The translations under genes were made by a program, and so were the position numbers. Source: Pseudooceanicola atlanticus (lineage in GTDB: Bacteria > Pseudomonadota > Alphaproteobacteria > Rhodobacterales > Rhodobacteraceae). Taken from it: 64,000 bases of DNA. The stretch lies in assembly GCF_000768315.1 (NCBI RefSeq), contig NZ_AQQX01000009.1, positions 1 through 64,000 on the forward strand. The letters are read 5' to 3'. The notes beneath the pieces are model-generated. The model was not told where the DNA came from and did no database searches. It saw nothing but the letters and a program-made list of their open reading frames with translations. Positions 16,887 to 25,359 of the stretch are shown here, piece after piece. Within the stretch, counting starts at the first letter, position 1; every line of letters starts with the position of its first letter.

Positions 16887-18100
16887 GCACCGGCCCCCGC
16901 AGGCACCCCGCGATAGGCCGCACGGCCCGCGACCCAGGTGCCCAGAACCGCCGGGGCGTGTCCGTCGGGCCAGTCGATCAGCACCAGGTCGGCGCGCTGG
17001 CCGACCGCGATCTCGCCCCGGTCACCCAGGTTCATCGCCCGCGCCGGCCCGGACGACACCAGCGACCACAGACGCGATCTGTCGGCGCGTTTCTCGGCAT
17101 CCAGCCGGGCAATCGCTGCCAGCATTGCTGGGTAGAAATAGTCGGAGGCAAGCACATCGCACAGCCCCGCCTCGACCATGTCGCCCGCCCCGAGCGAGCC
17201 GATATGGCTGCCCCCCCGCGCCGCATTGGGGGCACCAAAGATGATCGGATCGCCATGGTCGCGGGCGGCCTGCGCGGCCTCCAGCACCATGGGAAACTCG
17301 GCCACTCCGGCGCCGATATCCCGGAACCAGGCGCGGGTTTCTGCGCGGGTGTCGTCATGGCTGAGCATCGGCGCCCCCGCCGCACGCCCCATCCCGGCCA
17401 CGGCGCGAATGCTGTCGGGCACCTCTGCCCGCCGGTCCCAGACCTTGCCCAGCAGCTCGATATAAGCGTCCTCGGAAATCCCGGCGCGGTCCGCGTTCTT
17501 GCCCGTCCGCGCCTTCATCCGGTCATCGTCCAGCGACGCGATGGAGAAATCGGGCGACAATTCGAACCCGCGATCCTGGATCGCCACGTCATAGGCCCGC
17601 ATCGTCATAGAGGTATGGTCGTTGAAGGCGATGGCCGGCGTTAACGGCCCTTCCAGCGCCCAGGCGATGGTGTCGAGCGCGTCGAAGGCGAAGGTTTCCC
17701 ACCTCAACTGAACCCGGTTCTCGACCGTCAGGCGCGGGGCCAGGTCGCGCAGCGCCTGCATCATCTCGCGCCCGCGGGACACGTCGCGCAGGCCCGGCTC
17801 CCAACTGAGCGTGATGGCATGATAGGCCGTGGCGATCCCGTTGGCGGCCAGCTGCCGATCCGTGTCGATGACCGCGGCCTCAATCGGGAAGAACACCTTG
17901 GGCCGCGGCATCAATTGCCGTTCGAAGGCATCGCCATGCACGTCGATCAGCGCCGGGGCCAGGATCCGGCCCGTCGCGTCGATCACCTCGCCCTGTGCCG
18001 GGCCGCCGATCTCGACGATGCGGCCCGCATCGACGGTCACGTTGGTTTCGACGATCTCGCCCGGCAGGTAGACCTGCGCCCCCTGAAACGTCACGCTCAT
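16883..18100 (-). CDS. phnM: PhnM-like alpha-D-ribose 1-methylphosphonate 5-triphosphate diphosphatase
   Basis: A metal-dependent amidohydrolase-superfamily protein of 405 residues. I chose the ATG at 18100 because it overlaps the upstream methyltransferase stop as ATGA; a longer frame runs into that gene. PhnM hallmarks are present: a metal site in IDVHGDAFERQLMPRP (from about residue 53), DRQLAANGIATAYH (about 82), SWEPGLRDV (about 100), FNDHTSM (about 159) and a late LSHDDT (about 245). In the C-P lyase pathway PhnM removes pyrophosphate from the triphosphate intermediate. Here the PhnGHIJKL proteins that make this intermediate are missing from the whole operon. Either the C-P lyase genes lie elsewhere or this paralogue has another substrate. 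Confidence 0.82.
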   Translation of the reverse strand: MSVTFQGAQVYLPGEIVETNVTVDAGRIVEIGGPAQGEVIDATGRILAPALIDVHGDAFERQLMPRPKVFFPIEAAVIDTDRQLAANGIATAYHAITLSWEPGLRDVSRGREMMQALRDLAPRLTVENRVQLRWETFAFDALDTIAWALEGPLTPAIAFNDHTSMTMRAYDVAIQDRGFELSPDFSIASLDDDRMKARTGKNADRAGISEDAYIELLGKVWDRRAEVPDSIRAVAGMGRAAGAPMLSHDDTRAETRAWFRDIGAGVAEFPMVLEAAQAARDHGDPIIFGAPNAARGGSHIGSLGAGDMVEAGLCDVLASDYFYPAMLAAIARLDAEKRADRSRLWSLVSSGPARAMNLGDRGEIAVGQRADLVLIDWPDGHAPAVLGTWVAGRAAYRGVPAGAGA

Positions 18101-18744
18101 CCCAGACGCTCCATCACGAGATGCCAGTGCCATGAGCCATCGCCGGAATGGTCGCGATCCTCCAGCGCCTTGACCTCGAACCCGGAAAAGAGCGCCAGCA
18201 ATTCGGCAGCGGAACAGAAGTAATGCGGGTGGCCCTTGTCGGTGCCCGGCGCGTCGAAGACCCAGGCATTGCGCCCGATCTCGCGCCCCGGGTAGCGGGT
18301 CTGTTCATGGGGCAGACGTCGCTTGGACAGCATCGTGCCCAGGTATTGCCCGCCGGGGCGAAGCACGCGCCGGATCTCGGCGATGGTACGCAGCAGGATA
18401 TCCTCGTTGCCGTGATAGATGACATTCCAGCGGAGCACGTGGTCGAAGGCACCATCCTCGAACGGCAGGGCGTCCATGCGGCCCAGCACCGTGGTCACGC
18501 CGCCCGCCTTGTCAATCTCGGCCAGGCCATCGGGTGCGGCGTCCAGCGCGGTGACGTCAAAGCCCTGCCCGGCCAGCCACAGCGCATGGCGCCCGACGCC
18601 GGCGCCCAAGTCGAGGATACGCGCACCCGGTGCCAGCGTCGCGGCCCAGGCCTGCACGTCCGGTTCCGGCGTCAGCCATGCGCTGCCGGTTTCGATATTG
18701 GCCCATTCCTGGTTCCAGTGGCTGTCTGCGGTATCGGTCTTCAC
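18097..18744 (-). CDS. class I SAM-dependent methyltransferase
   Basis: A cytoplasmic methyltransferase of 215 residues with the Rossmann SAM site ILDLGAGVGRHALWLA (motif I, about residue 40), the acidic TALDAAPDGL (motif II, about 63) and DGAFDHVLRWNVIYH (about 97). LRPGGQYLGTM follows at about 123. Both ends overlap its neighbours phnE and phnM by ATGA, so it is an integral part of the phn operon. The acceptor (small molecule, phosphonate or protein) is not indicated. Methyltransferases are not part of the classical phn gene set, which makes this position notable. Confidence 0.85.
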   Translation of the reverse strand: MKTDTADSHWNQEWANIETGSAWLTPEPDVQAWAATLAPGARILDLGAGVGRHALWLAGQGFDVTALDAAPDGLAEIDKAGGVTTVLGRMDALPFEDGAFDHVLRWNVIYHGNEDILLRTIAEIRRVLRPGGQYLGTMLSKRRLPHEQTRYPGREIGRNAWVFDAPGTDKGHPHYFCSAAELLALFSGFEVKALEDRDHSGDGSWHWHLVMERLG

Positions 18745-19553
18745 CTTTGGTCTCCAATGATTTTCGTTCTGGCCCAGCCGCTCAGCTGCTCGATGCCGAT
18801 GACGACCACCGCGATCATCAGGATCACGGTAAAGGCCGTGGGATAGTCGAAAAGGTCAAAGCCCACCTTCAACTCTATGCCGATCCCCCCGGCCCCGACG
18901 AGTCCCAGGATCGTCGAGGACCGTACCGCCTTTTCCAGCGCGTAGAGAGAGGTCGACACGAAGGCGGGCATCGCCGCCGGGATTGTCGCGCAGGCCACCA
19001 CGTCGATGCGGCGCGCGCCGGTGGCGGTCAGGGATTCCGCCGGGCCCTTGTCGACGGATTCCATGTCATCCGCGAAGAAGCGGCCGCAGAACCCGATCGT
19101 GTCCACGACGATGGCCAGCATCCCCGCAAAAGGCCCCAACCCTACGGCGACGACAAAGACCAGCGCCCAGGCGATATCCGGCACTGCCCGCAGGAAGCCC
19201 AGCACCATGCGCACCACCTGGTTCACCCACGGCCCGGCGATCAGGCCACGTCCTGCCAGCAGGGCGACGGGCAGCGACAGGATCACCCCGATCACGGCCC
19301 CCGCGACGGCGATCTGCAAGGTCTCGACCATTTTCCAGCCCAGCCGGGACAACACCTGCGGTTCCAGGTTCGGCGGGAAAGCCCGTGATACGAAATCGGC
19401 GAAACGCGGCGGTGCGCTGACCACCTTGTCGAGGGAAAATCCCGCCCCCGCGAGGCACCACAGCATCAGCGCCAAGCCCAGGGCATAGCCCAGAAAGCCA
19501 AGCGCGCTCACCCGCTCCATCCGGGCGGGCGTCCGGTTCGTCATGTCAGTCAT
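18741..19553 (-). CDS. phnE: phosphonate ABC transporter permease PhnE
   Basis: An inner-membrane permease of 270 residues. Membrane spans lie around residues 15-37, 78-105, 120-150, 195-222 and 235-255. The EAA-type loop is SLTATGARRIDVVACATIPAAM (about 178-199), and IEQLSGWARTKI near the C-terminus is typical of PhnE. The ATG at 19553 overlaps the phnC stop by 8 bp and has a G-rich ribosome site; the longer frame upstream is phnC DNA read in another frame. It pairs with PhnC and PhnD to import phosphonates or related organophosphorus compounds. Confidence 0.87.
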   Translation of the reverse strand: MTDMTNRTPARMERVSALGFLGYALGLALMLWCLAGAGFSLDKVVSAPPRFADFVSRAFPPNLEPQVLSRLGWKMVETLQIAVAGAVIGVILSLPVALLAGRGLIAGPWVNQVVRMVLGFLRAVPDIAWALVFVVAVGLGPFAGMLAIVVDTIGFCGRFFADDMESVDKGPAESLTATGARRIDVVACATIPAAMPAFVSTSLYALEKAVRSSTILGLVGAGGIGIELKVGFDLFDYPTAFTVILMIAVVVIGIEQLSGWARTKIIGDQR

Positions 19554-20376
19554 ACAGCCCCCGCAGGTCCGGCGCCTTGAGCGATGCTGCCGTCGCATCC
19601 AGTTGCAGGCGGCCATCGGCCAGCCCCAGCACCCGGTCGCCATAGCGCAGCGCATGTTCGATATTGTGAGAGATGAAGACCACGGTCACCGTGTCCTCGC
19701 GGGCCAGCTGGAAGAACAGCTCCATCACGTCCTCCCCCGCTGCCGGGTCGAGCGACGCGGTCGGTTCATCCGCGATCAGGATCTCGGGCTGACCGACGAT
19801 GGCGCGGGCGATGGCGACGCGCTGTTGCTGCCCTCCTGACAGGCGGTCGGCGCGACGCATGGCGAGATGCGCGAGCCCCACCTTGTCCAGCGCGGCCATC
19901 GCGGCGTGGCGCGAGGCTTCCGGGGCAAGGCTATGGCTCCAGTGGCGCGGACCGGCATGTCGGCCCAACAGCCCGTGCAGCACGTTCGACAGGACCGACA
20001 GGCGGGGCACAAGGTTATGTTTTTGCGACACCATTCCGATCCGGGCGCGCAATGTCCTGAGCTCTGCCTGGCGGGCCTTGACGGTATCGTGGCCCAGCAG
20101 CGTCACCTGCCCGGAGGAGACCGGCACAAGCCCCATCATGCAGCGCAGCAGGGTCGACTTGCCCGTGCCGTTGGCGCCCACCAGCGCCGCCGCCTCGCCC
20201 CGCACCAGGCGGAAGGAGACATCCTCGAAGATCGGCGTAGCGCCGAACTGCTTGGATACCGACTTGGCCTCGATATCCACGCGCGGCACCGGGATGCGCT
20301 GCACCCCGGTGTCGAGGGCCCGCTCGGTTCGAACGGGCCTGTCCTGAAGGTCGAGATCAGTCACCGATGAAGGCAT
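19546..20376 (-). CDS. phnC: phosphonate ABC transporter ATP-binding protein PhnC
   Basis: A cytoplasmic ATPase of about 276 residues with Walker A GANGTGKST (about residue 62), Q-loop MVSQKHNLVPRLSVLSNVLHG (about 109), signature LSGGQQQR (about 166) and Walker B ILIADEPTASLD (about 187). HNLVPRLSVLSNVLHG is characteristic of PhnC. The start is uncertain. ATG 20376 overlaps phnD by 20 bp, and a GTG at 20364 overlaps its stop by 8 bp; neither has a clear ribosome site, as is common for coupled genes. It energises PhnE. Confidence 0.87.
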   Translation of the reverse strand: MPSSVTDLDLQDRPVRTERALDTGVQRIPVPRVDIEAKSVSKQFGATPIFEDVSFRLVRGEAAALVGANGTGKSTLLRCMMGLVPVSSGQVTLLGHDTVKARQAELRTLRARIGMVSQKHNLVPRLSVLSNVLHGLLGRHAGPRHWSHSLAPEASRHAAMAALDKVGLAHLAMRRADRLSGGQQQRVAIARAIVGQPEILIADEPTASLDPAAGEDVMELFFQLAREDTVTVVFISHNIEHALRYGDRVLGLADGRLQLDATAASLKAPDLRGLYD

Positions 20377-21226
20377 CGAACTGGGGGAAGCCCGCGTTGC
20401 TATACATCGAGCGGACATAGTCGTAGGCACCGTCGTTGATCGACACCAGGTCCATGCCGACATACTTGTCGTTCTCTTCATGCTCGGTGATGCCGGCGAT
20501 GATTTGCGCCTTGTTTTCAAGGATCGCGTCGCGCACGGCCTGGGCCTTTTCGGCGGGGACGTGGGCGCCGACCATGATCATGTCGTTGGGCAGATCGCCC
20601 GACCGCGCGATCATCTTGAACGACCCGTAGGGCAGATCGGTTTCCTTGGCGCGGATGCTCATGAAGGACCCGGCATTCATGCCCATGGCGTCGATATCGC
20701 CGTTCTTCAGCGCCTCGTGGGCGATGTTCTTGGAGGTGTGGGTCTTCTGGATGTCGTTGACCGGATCGACACCGTGATCCGCCAGAACCTGCATCGGGCA
20801 CAGCATGTTGGAGGTCGACCCGATATCGCCGAAGGCCACCTTCTTGCCCTTCAGGTCGGCGGGCACGTTGATGCCGCTATCGGCGCGCACGATGATGGCG
20901 CAGTGATAGTCCGGGCGGCCCAGGCCGATCAGCGGCTCGGCTTGGGTCAGCTTGTTGATGACGACGTATTCGGCGGGGCCGGAGACAACGAAATCAACGG
21001 TTTGGCCGCGCAGCGCCTCGGCGGCGGCGGTGCGGGAATTGACCGGGAAGAACTCGAAAGTTTCGCCGGTGGCCTCTTCCAGGGCGGACTTGAACGGGCC
21101 CCATTCCAGTTGCAGCCGCTCCATGCCTTCGACATCGGTGACGGCCAGTTTCCAGGTATCCGCCGCGACGGACAGGGCAGAGACGGCTGCCAGGCCGAGG
21201 CCCAGCACGAGAGATTTGAGTTTCAT
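20357..21226 (-). CDS. phnD: phosphonate ABC transporter substrate-binding protein PhnD
   Basis: A periplasmic binding protein of 289 residues. The ATG at 21226 follows GGAGG at good spacing, and the Sec signal peptide (LVLGLGLAAVSALSVAA) ends near residue 22. PhnD-family segments are FEFFPVNSRTAAAEALRG, DFVVSGPAEYVVIN, KKVAFGDIGSTSNMLCP (phosphonate-contacting loop in homologues), HEALKNGDIDAMGMNAGSF and LPNDMIMVGAHVP. It is first in the operon phnD-phnC-phnE-methyltransferase-phnM-isomerase. A tripled 11-bp repeat lies 111-143 bp upstream of its start. The ligand could be a phosphonate, phosphite or a phosphate ester. Confidence 0.88.
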   Translation of the reverse strand: MKLKSLVLGLGLAAVSALSVAADTWKLAVTDVEGMERLQLEWGPFKSALEEATGETFEFFPVNSRTAAAEALRGQTVDFVVSGPAEYVVINKLTQAEPLIGLGRPDYHCAIIVRADSGINVPADLKGKKVAFGDIGSTSNMLCPMQVLADHGVDPVNDIQKTHTSKNIAHEALKNGDIDAMGMNAGSFMSIRAKETDLPYGSFKMIARSGDLPNDMIMVGAHVPAEKAQAVRDAILENKAQIIAGITEHEENDKYVGMDLVSINDGAYDYVRSMYSNAGFPQFDAFIGD

Positions 21227-21336
21227 GGCATCCTCCATTGAAAATTCATCCGAATGAATCGCAGGAGGCTGTTTCAGTGCCACGACGCTTATGTGAAACC
21301 TTGATGACGGTGGGCCGTTTTTGGCCATCGGCATCG

Positions 21337-21369
21337 CGTCGGTATCACGTCGGTATTACGTCGGTACTG
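21337..21369. repeat. three head-to-tail 11-bp repeats upstream of phnD
   Basis: Three units CGTCGGTATCA, CGTCGGTATTA and CGTCGGTACTG follow each other without gaps. The same array recurs at 59778-59810. The constant part is GTCGGTA, repeated every 11 bp (about one helical turn), a spacing used by OmpR/PhoB-type regulators. The sequence itself does not match the usual TGTCA of PhoB sites. Confidence 0.7.
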
Positions 21370-21454
21370 CAGCGCAGCATTCGCCGTTGCCGTGCGGGGC
21401 GCGGGACACCCGCCCGCACCGACCGAACAGACCTGGTCCGCTCTGACAAGACCG

Positions 21455-22813
21455 TCAGAGCAGCTTGCGCATGAAGGAGTAGAAGCGGCTGTCCTGTACC
21501 CGGCTCCAGTTCACGCGGATCGAGGGGGTGTCGGACACGCCGGAGACACGGAAGAGGCTGCCGGGCGCCAGGAGGATGCCCTGCTGCGCAGCCTCGTGCG
21601 AGACCTCCATGTCGTTCAATCCGTCGGGCAGCAGGACGAACCCGTAAAGCCCGTGATCGGGCGGCGCGAAAAGGTCGAAGCCCAGCTGGGTCAGTTTCTC
21701 CACCCCCTCTTCGCGTTCCGGGTCGAGGCGCCGCTTGAGGCTGGCGCCGAGCTTTGCGAACCGGCGGGACAGGATCGCCTCGGCGATCAGGCGTTCGGTA
21801 TAGGTGGAGCTGTTGACGGCCAGGATCATCTTCAGCTCGGCCAGGGACGCGGCGATTTCGGGCTCGGCGATCAGGAAACCGCAGCGCAGCGAAGGCGAGA
21901 AGATCTTGGAGTAGCTGCCGATCTGGATCACCCGGCGGAACTGGTCCAGCGCGGCCAGCCTGGTGCCGCGCAGCCCGGGCAGGTCGATGAAGGGGTCGTC
22001 GTCAATCACCAGCAGGTCATGCCGGTCCGCCACCTTGAGGATCGCGTGGGCGGTCGGCAGGTCGATGGAACAGCCCGTCGGGTTCTGCGCCAGCGACTGC
22101 GTGAAGAAGAGCCGCGCGCGATGCGTCTGTGCCGCCCGGTCGAGCGCGTCCGGGTCCGGGCCCCGCGGGGTGCGAGGGATGCCGACGACATTGACCTCGG
22201 ACAGTTTGAGTTTCGAGAAGAGCGGGTAATAGCCGGGATCGTCGACCAGAACCGTATCGCCGGGCCGGGTGAAGCGGCGGATCACCAGGTCGAGCGCATT
22301 GTTGGCGCCGAAGGTGGTGACGATCTGCGCGGGCGTGGCGGTGATGCCGGCGGCGATCTGCGACGCCGCGATGCATTCGCGCAGCGCCATCAGCCCATGG
22401 GGCGAGCCATAGCCCCCCTCGCCCGTCGGCAGGTTCACCGCGGGCATGTTGGTCATCAGCCAGTTTTCCGGCGGCCGCCCATCCCCGGTCAGCACCTTGT
22501 ACGGGCGGTCCAGCTGAACATGCAGCAACGACACGGTATCGCTGGCCTCGCGCAGGTGGGTGGGTTCGGCGATGGTCGGCGCGACCCGCGCCACATAGAA
22601 GCCCGAGCCACGCTGCGACCGGGCCAGCCCATGCGCCACCAGCCGGTCATAGACCGTGACGATCACGTTCTTGGAGGCGCCATAGCGGTCGGAGGCCTGG
22701 CGCAGCGACATCAGCTTGGCCCCTTCGGCGAGGTCGCCGGTTTCGATCTGCTGGCGGAGGGATTCGAAGATGCGGTCTGTCTTGCTCTGGCTCATGTCCG
22801 TTAGTGTATCCAT
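21455..22813 (-). CDS. MocR-type GntR/aminotransferase-fold regulator
   Basis: A regulator of 452 residues. Residues 1-75 are a GntR winged helix (DRIFESLRQQIETGDLAEG, SLRQASDRYGASKNVIVTVYDRL, GSGFYV). Residues 110-452 are a fold-type I aminotransferase domain with QIVTTFGANNALDLV, DDPGYYPLF, LVIDDDPFIDL and the PLP-lysine motif IGSYSKIFSPSLRCG (about residue 295). Known MocR proteins sense a PLP adduct or amino acid and activate or repress a neighbouring catabolic gene. It diverges from mvaA across 95 bp holding a strong dyad, so it probably controls mvaA and the TRAP genes. The GTG/ATG choice is not an issue; ATG 22813 and 22795 are both possible. Confidence 0.88.
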   Translation of the reverse strand: MDTLTDMSQSKTDRIFESLRQQIETGDLAEGAKLMSLRQASDRYGASKNVIVTVYDRLVAHGLARSQRGSGFYVARVAPTIAEPTHLREASDTVSLLHVQLDRPYKVLTGDGRPPENWLMTNMPAVNLPTGEGGYGSPHGLMALRECIAASQIAAGITATPAQIVTTFGANNALDLVIRRFTRPGDTVLVDDPGYYPLFSKLKLSEVNVVGIPRTPRGPDPDALDRAAQTHRARLFFTQSLAQNPTGCSIDLPTAHAILKVADRHDLLVIDDDPFIDLPGLRGTRLAALDQFRRVIQIGSYSKIFSPSLRCGFLIAEPEIAASLAELKMILAVNSSTYTERLIAEAILSRRFAKLGASLKRRLDPEREEGVEKLTQLGFDLFAPPDHGLYGFVLLPDGLNDMEVSHEAAQQGILLAPGSLFRVSGVSDTPSIRVNWSRVQDSRFYSFMRKLL

Positions 22814-22822
22814 TCTTCTATG

Positions 22823-22876
22823 GGTACAGTTGGGAAAAATTTCCTTAACTGTACCAATACATCCCGAAATTTTTCC
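22823..22876. promoter_or_regulatory. MocR operator region between mocR and mvaA
   Basis: A perfect 9-bp inverted repeat GGTACAGTT (22823-22831) / AACTGTACC (22847-22855) surrounds GGAAAAATTTC (22833-22843). The latter has its own exact inverted copy GAAATTTTTCC at 22866-22876. The interlocked dyads occupy over half of the 95-bp divergent region and probably are the regulator binding sites for both promoters. Confidence 0.65.
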
Positions 22877-22908
22877 GAGATGGTCGCCGCCAAGACGGAG
22901 GAGATCTC

Positions 22909-24213
22909 ATGACAGACAGCGCCCCGGGCAGCACGCCCGCACTCAATTCCCGTATCGAGGGGCTTCGCGACATGGAGCCCGCAGACCGCCGCCAGGCGAT
23001 TGCCGGTGCCGCCGGTCTGGACCAGTCGGGCGCCGCGGCGCTGGCCGGCGAAGGCGTGCTGAACCTGAACGTGGCCAACGGCATGATCGAGAATGTCATC
23101 GGCAAGTTCGAACTGCCCCTGGGCGTGGCGGCGAACTTCCTGGTGAACGGGCGCGATTACCTAGTGCCGATGGCGGTCGAGGAACCCTCGGTCGTGGCGG
23201 CGGCGTCCTACATGGCAAAGCTGGCCCGGCAGGGTGGCGGGTTCACCGTGTCCTGCACCGCGCCGATCATGCGCGCGCAGGTCCAGGTGATCGGCATCAG
23301 CGATCCCTATGGTGCGCGGGCCGCCGTGCTGGCGCACAAGGACGAGCTGATCGAGAAGGCCAATTCCCGCGACACGGTGCTGGTCGGGCTGGGCGGCGGC
23401 TGCAAGGATATCGAGGTCGAGGTTTTCGCCGAAAGCGCGATCGGGCCGATGGCCGTTGTCCACCTGCTGGTCGATGTGCGCGATGCCATGGGGGCGAACA
23501 CGGTCAATTCCATGGCCGAGATGCTGGCTCCCCGGATCGAGGAGATCACCGGCGGCAAGGTGCGTCTGCGCATCCTGTCGAACCTGGCGGACAAGCGGAT
23601 CGTCACGGCGAGCGTGCGGATCCCGCCCGCGGCGCTGGACACCAAGTCGTTGAAGGGGACCGAGGTCGCCCAGGGCATGGTCGAGGCCTGCACGCTGGCG
23701 ATCATCGACCCCTACCGGGCGGCCACGCACAACAAGGGCATCATGAACGGCATCGACCCGGTCGTCGTCGCCACCGGCAACGATTGGCGCGCCATCGAGG
23801 CGGGCGCCCACGCCTATGCGGCGCGCAACGGACGCTATACCTCGCTGACCACCTGGGAGATTGCCAATGACGGCACCCTGGTGGGCACGCTGGAAATGCC
23901 GATGGCGCTTGGCATCGTGGGCGGCGCGACGCGCACCCACCCGGCTGCACAGGCGGCGCTGGCGCTGATGCAAATCGGATCGGCCCAGGAACTGGCCGAG
24001 GTGACCGCGGCCGTCGGGCTGGCGCAGAACATGGCGGCCTTGCGGGCGCTCTCGACCGAGGGCATCCAGCGCGGACACATGGCGCTGCACGCCCGCAACA
24101 TCGCGATCACGGCAGGCGCCAGCGGCGCCGATATCGACAGGGTGGCCAAGGCCATCGTGGCGGCAGGCGACGTCAGTGTCGGCCGCGCAAAACAGGTGCT
24201 GGAAAGCAGCTGA
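22909..24213 (+). CDS. mvaA: hydroxymethylglutaryl-CoA reductase, class II (degradative)
   Basis: A cytoplasmic enzyme of 434 residues that in class II organisms oxidises mevalonate to HMG-CoA with NAD. Class II catalytic motifs are intact: Glu in [12 protein letters not shown] (residue 61), the binding loop [20 protein letters not shown] (about 198), Lys in THNKGIMNG (about 279), Asp in [11 protein letters not shown] (about 295) and His in MALHARNIA (about 388). GGATRTHP follows the dehydrogenase part. The ATG follows GGAGGA. It is co-directional with a TRAP transporter 25 bp downstream and divergent from a MocR regulator. This argues for use of external mevalonate as a carbon source, because the bacterium should make isoprenoids by the MEP route. 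HMG-CoA lyase is not in the window. Confidence 0.93.
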   Translation: MTDSAPGSTPALNSRIEGLRDMEPADRRQAIAGAAGLDQSGAAALAGEGVLNLNVANGMIENVIGKFELPLGVAANFLVNGRDYLVPMAVEEPSVVAAASYMAKLARQGGGFTVSCTAPIMRAQVQVIGISDPYGARAAVLAHKDELIEKANSRDTVLVGLGGGCKDIEVEVFAESAIGPMAVVHLLVDVRDAMGANTVNSMAEMLAPRIEEITGGKVRLRILSNLADKRIVTASVRIPPAALDTKSLKGTEVAQGMVEACTLAIIDPYRAATHNKGIMNGIDPVVVATGNDWRAIEAGAHAYAARNGRYTSLTTWEIANDGTLVGTLEMPMALGIVGGATRTHPAAQAALALMQIGSAQELAEVTAAVGLAQNMAALRALSTEGIQRGHMALHARNIAITAGASGADIDRVAKAIVAAGDVSVGRAKQVLESS

Positions 24214-24237
24214 ACCAATCCAAGGGAGGAACCTGAA

Positions 24238-25278
24238 ATGACCAATACAACCCGGCGCCACCTGCTGCGCCACGCCGCAGCCGGGGCGATTGCCGCCCCT
24301 GCCATCGTCGCTGCTAGCTCTGTCCGGGCGCAGGGCGTCACGAAATGGCGGATGCAGGCCCTTTGGGGCGGCGGTACCACCCCGATGATGTACGAGGAAC
24401 AGTTCTGCGAACGCGTGAAGCAGCTGACCGGCGGGTCGCTCGAGATCACGCCGTTCGCGGGCGGGCAGATCGTGCCCTCGGCCCAGGCGTTCGACGCGGT
24501 GCGCGGCGGCGCCTTCGAGATGATGAAGACGTTTGACGGCTACACGGCCGGCAAGATCAAGGCACATGGCTTTTCCTCGACCGTGCCGTTCGGCTTCCCC
24601 GAGGCGGACCAGTACGAGGCGTGGTTCTATGAACGCGACGGCCTGGCCATGGCCAAGGAAAGCTACCAGCCCGCGGGCCTGACCTATGTCGCGCCGACGG
24701 TCTATGGCGAAGAGCCGATCCACTCCAAGGTCGAGATCCGCAAGATCGCCGACATGAACGGGCTGAAGGGCCGCTTCGTCGGGCTGGCCTCGGCGGTGAT
24801 GGCGGATTTCGGCGTCTCCGTGTCGCCGTTGCCGACCTCCGAAGTGTACTCGGCGCTCGACAAGGGGCTGATCGATTTCGCAGACCGCGGCGACATCAAG
24901 GCCAATTACGAGGAAGGCATCCACGAGGTCGCCAAGTACCTGATCCTGCCCGGCGTGCACCAGCCGTCGACCGCGACCGCCTATGTCGCCAATACCGGCG
25001 CCTACAGCCGGCTGGACGACCAGCAGAAGGCGGCGCTGGAAGTGGCCGCGCGGGAAGTGTCCGGCGCACTGCGTCAGAACATCATCGTGGATAACGGCGA
25101 ATACCTGAAGAAATACGAGGAAGCCGGCGTCGAGATCATCGATCTGGCCGAGGATGACGTGGTCGAGAACCGCGCCAAGGCCGTCGAATCCTGGAAGAAG
25201 GCCGCGGGCGACGATGCGCTTGCCAAGCGGATGATGGAGAGTCAGATGTCGCTGATGGAAGAGCTGCGCCTGCTCTGA
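24238..25278 (+). CDS. TRAP transporter substrate-binding protein (DctP family), probable mevalonate system
   Basis: A periplasmic binding protein of 346 residues. The N-terminus TRRHLLRHAAAGAIAAPAIV resembles a Tat signal (twin Arg at 6-7), with cleavage near residue 33. The family core shows WRMQALWGGG, GSLEITPFAGGQIVPS, KGRFVGLASAVMADFG (the helix with the conserved Arg that binds a carboxylate in known DctP proteins) and GLIDFADRGDIKANYEEG. It starts 24 bp after mvaA with GGGAGG upstream, so it is part of that operon. The ligand is inferred from mvaA to be mevalonate; another hydroxy acid is possible. Confidence 0.88.
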   Translation: MTNTTRRHLLRHAAAGAIAAPAIVAASSVRAQGVTKWRMQALWGGGTTPMMYEEQFCERVKQLTGGSLEITPFAGGQIVPSAQAFDAVRGGAFEMMKTFDGYTAGKIKAHGFSSTVPFGFPEADQYEAWFYERDGLAMAKESYQPAGLTYVAPTVYGEEPIHSKVEIRKIADMNGLKGRFVGLASAVMADFGVSVSPLPTSEVYSALDKGLIDFADRGDIKANYEEGIHEVAKYLILPGVHQPSTATAYVANTGAYSRLDDQQKAALEVAAREVSGALRQNIIVDNGEYLKKYEEAGVEIIDLAEDDVVENRAKAVESWKKAAGDDALAKRMMESQMSLMEELRLL

Positions 25279-25294
25279 TCCGACATTCCAATCC

Positions 25295-25322
25295 GGCCGC
25301 GCCCCGAAACCGGGGCGCGGCC
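25295..25322 (+). terminator. strong hairpin between TRAP binding protein and membrane genes
   Basis: A perfect 12-bp GC stem (25295-25306 and 25311-25322) has the loop AAAC and only a weak T run (CTTTT a few bases later). It probably stabilises the binding-protein mRNA or partly stops transcription, so that the soluble protein is made in excess over DctQM. Confidence 0.7.
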
Positions 25323-25359
25323 CCCTGCTTTTCCGCCCCTACTTTCCCGGAGGCATCTG

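Noticed and set aside
21337-21369. Pho box upstream of phnD
   Set aside because: The 11-bp period fits, but the units lack the TGTCA core, and the same array lies upstream of genes unrelated to phosphate.
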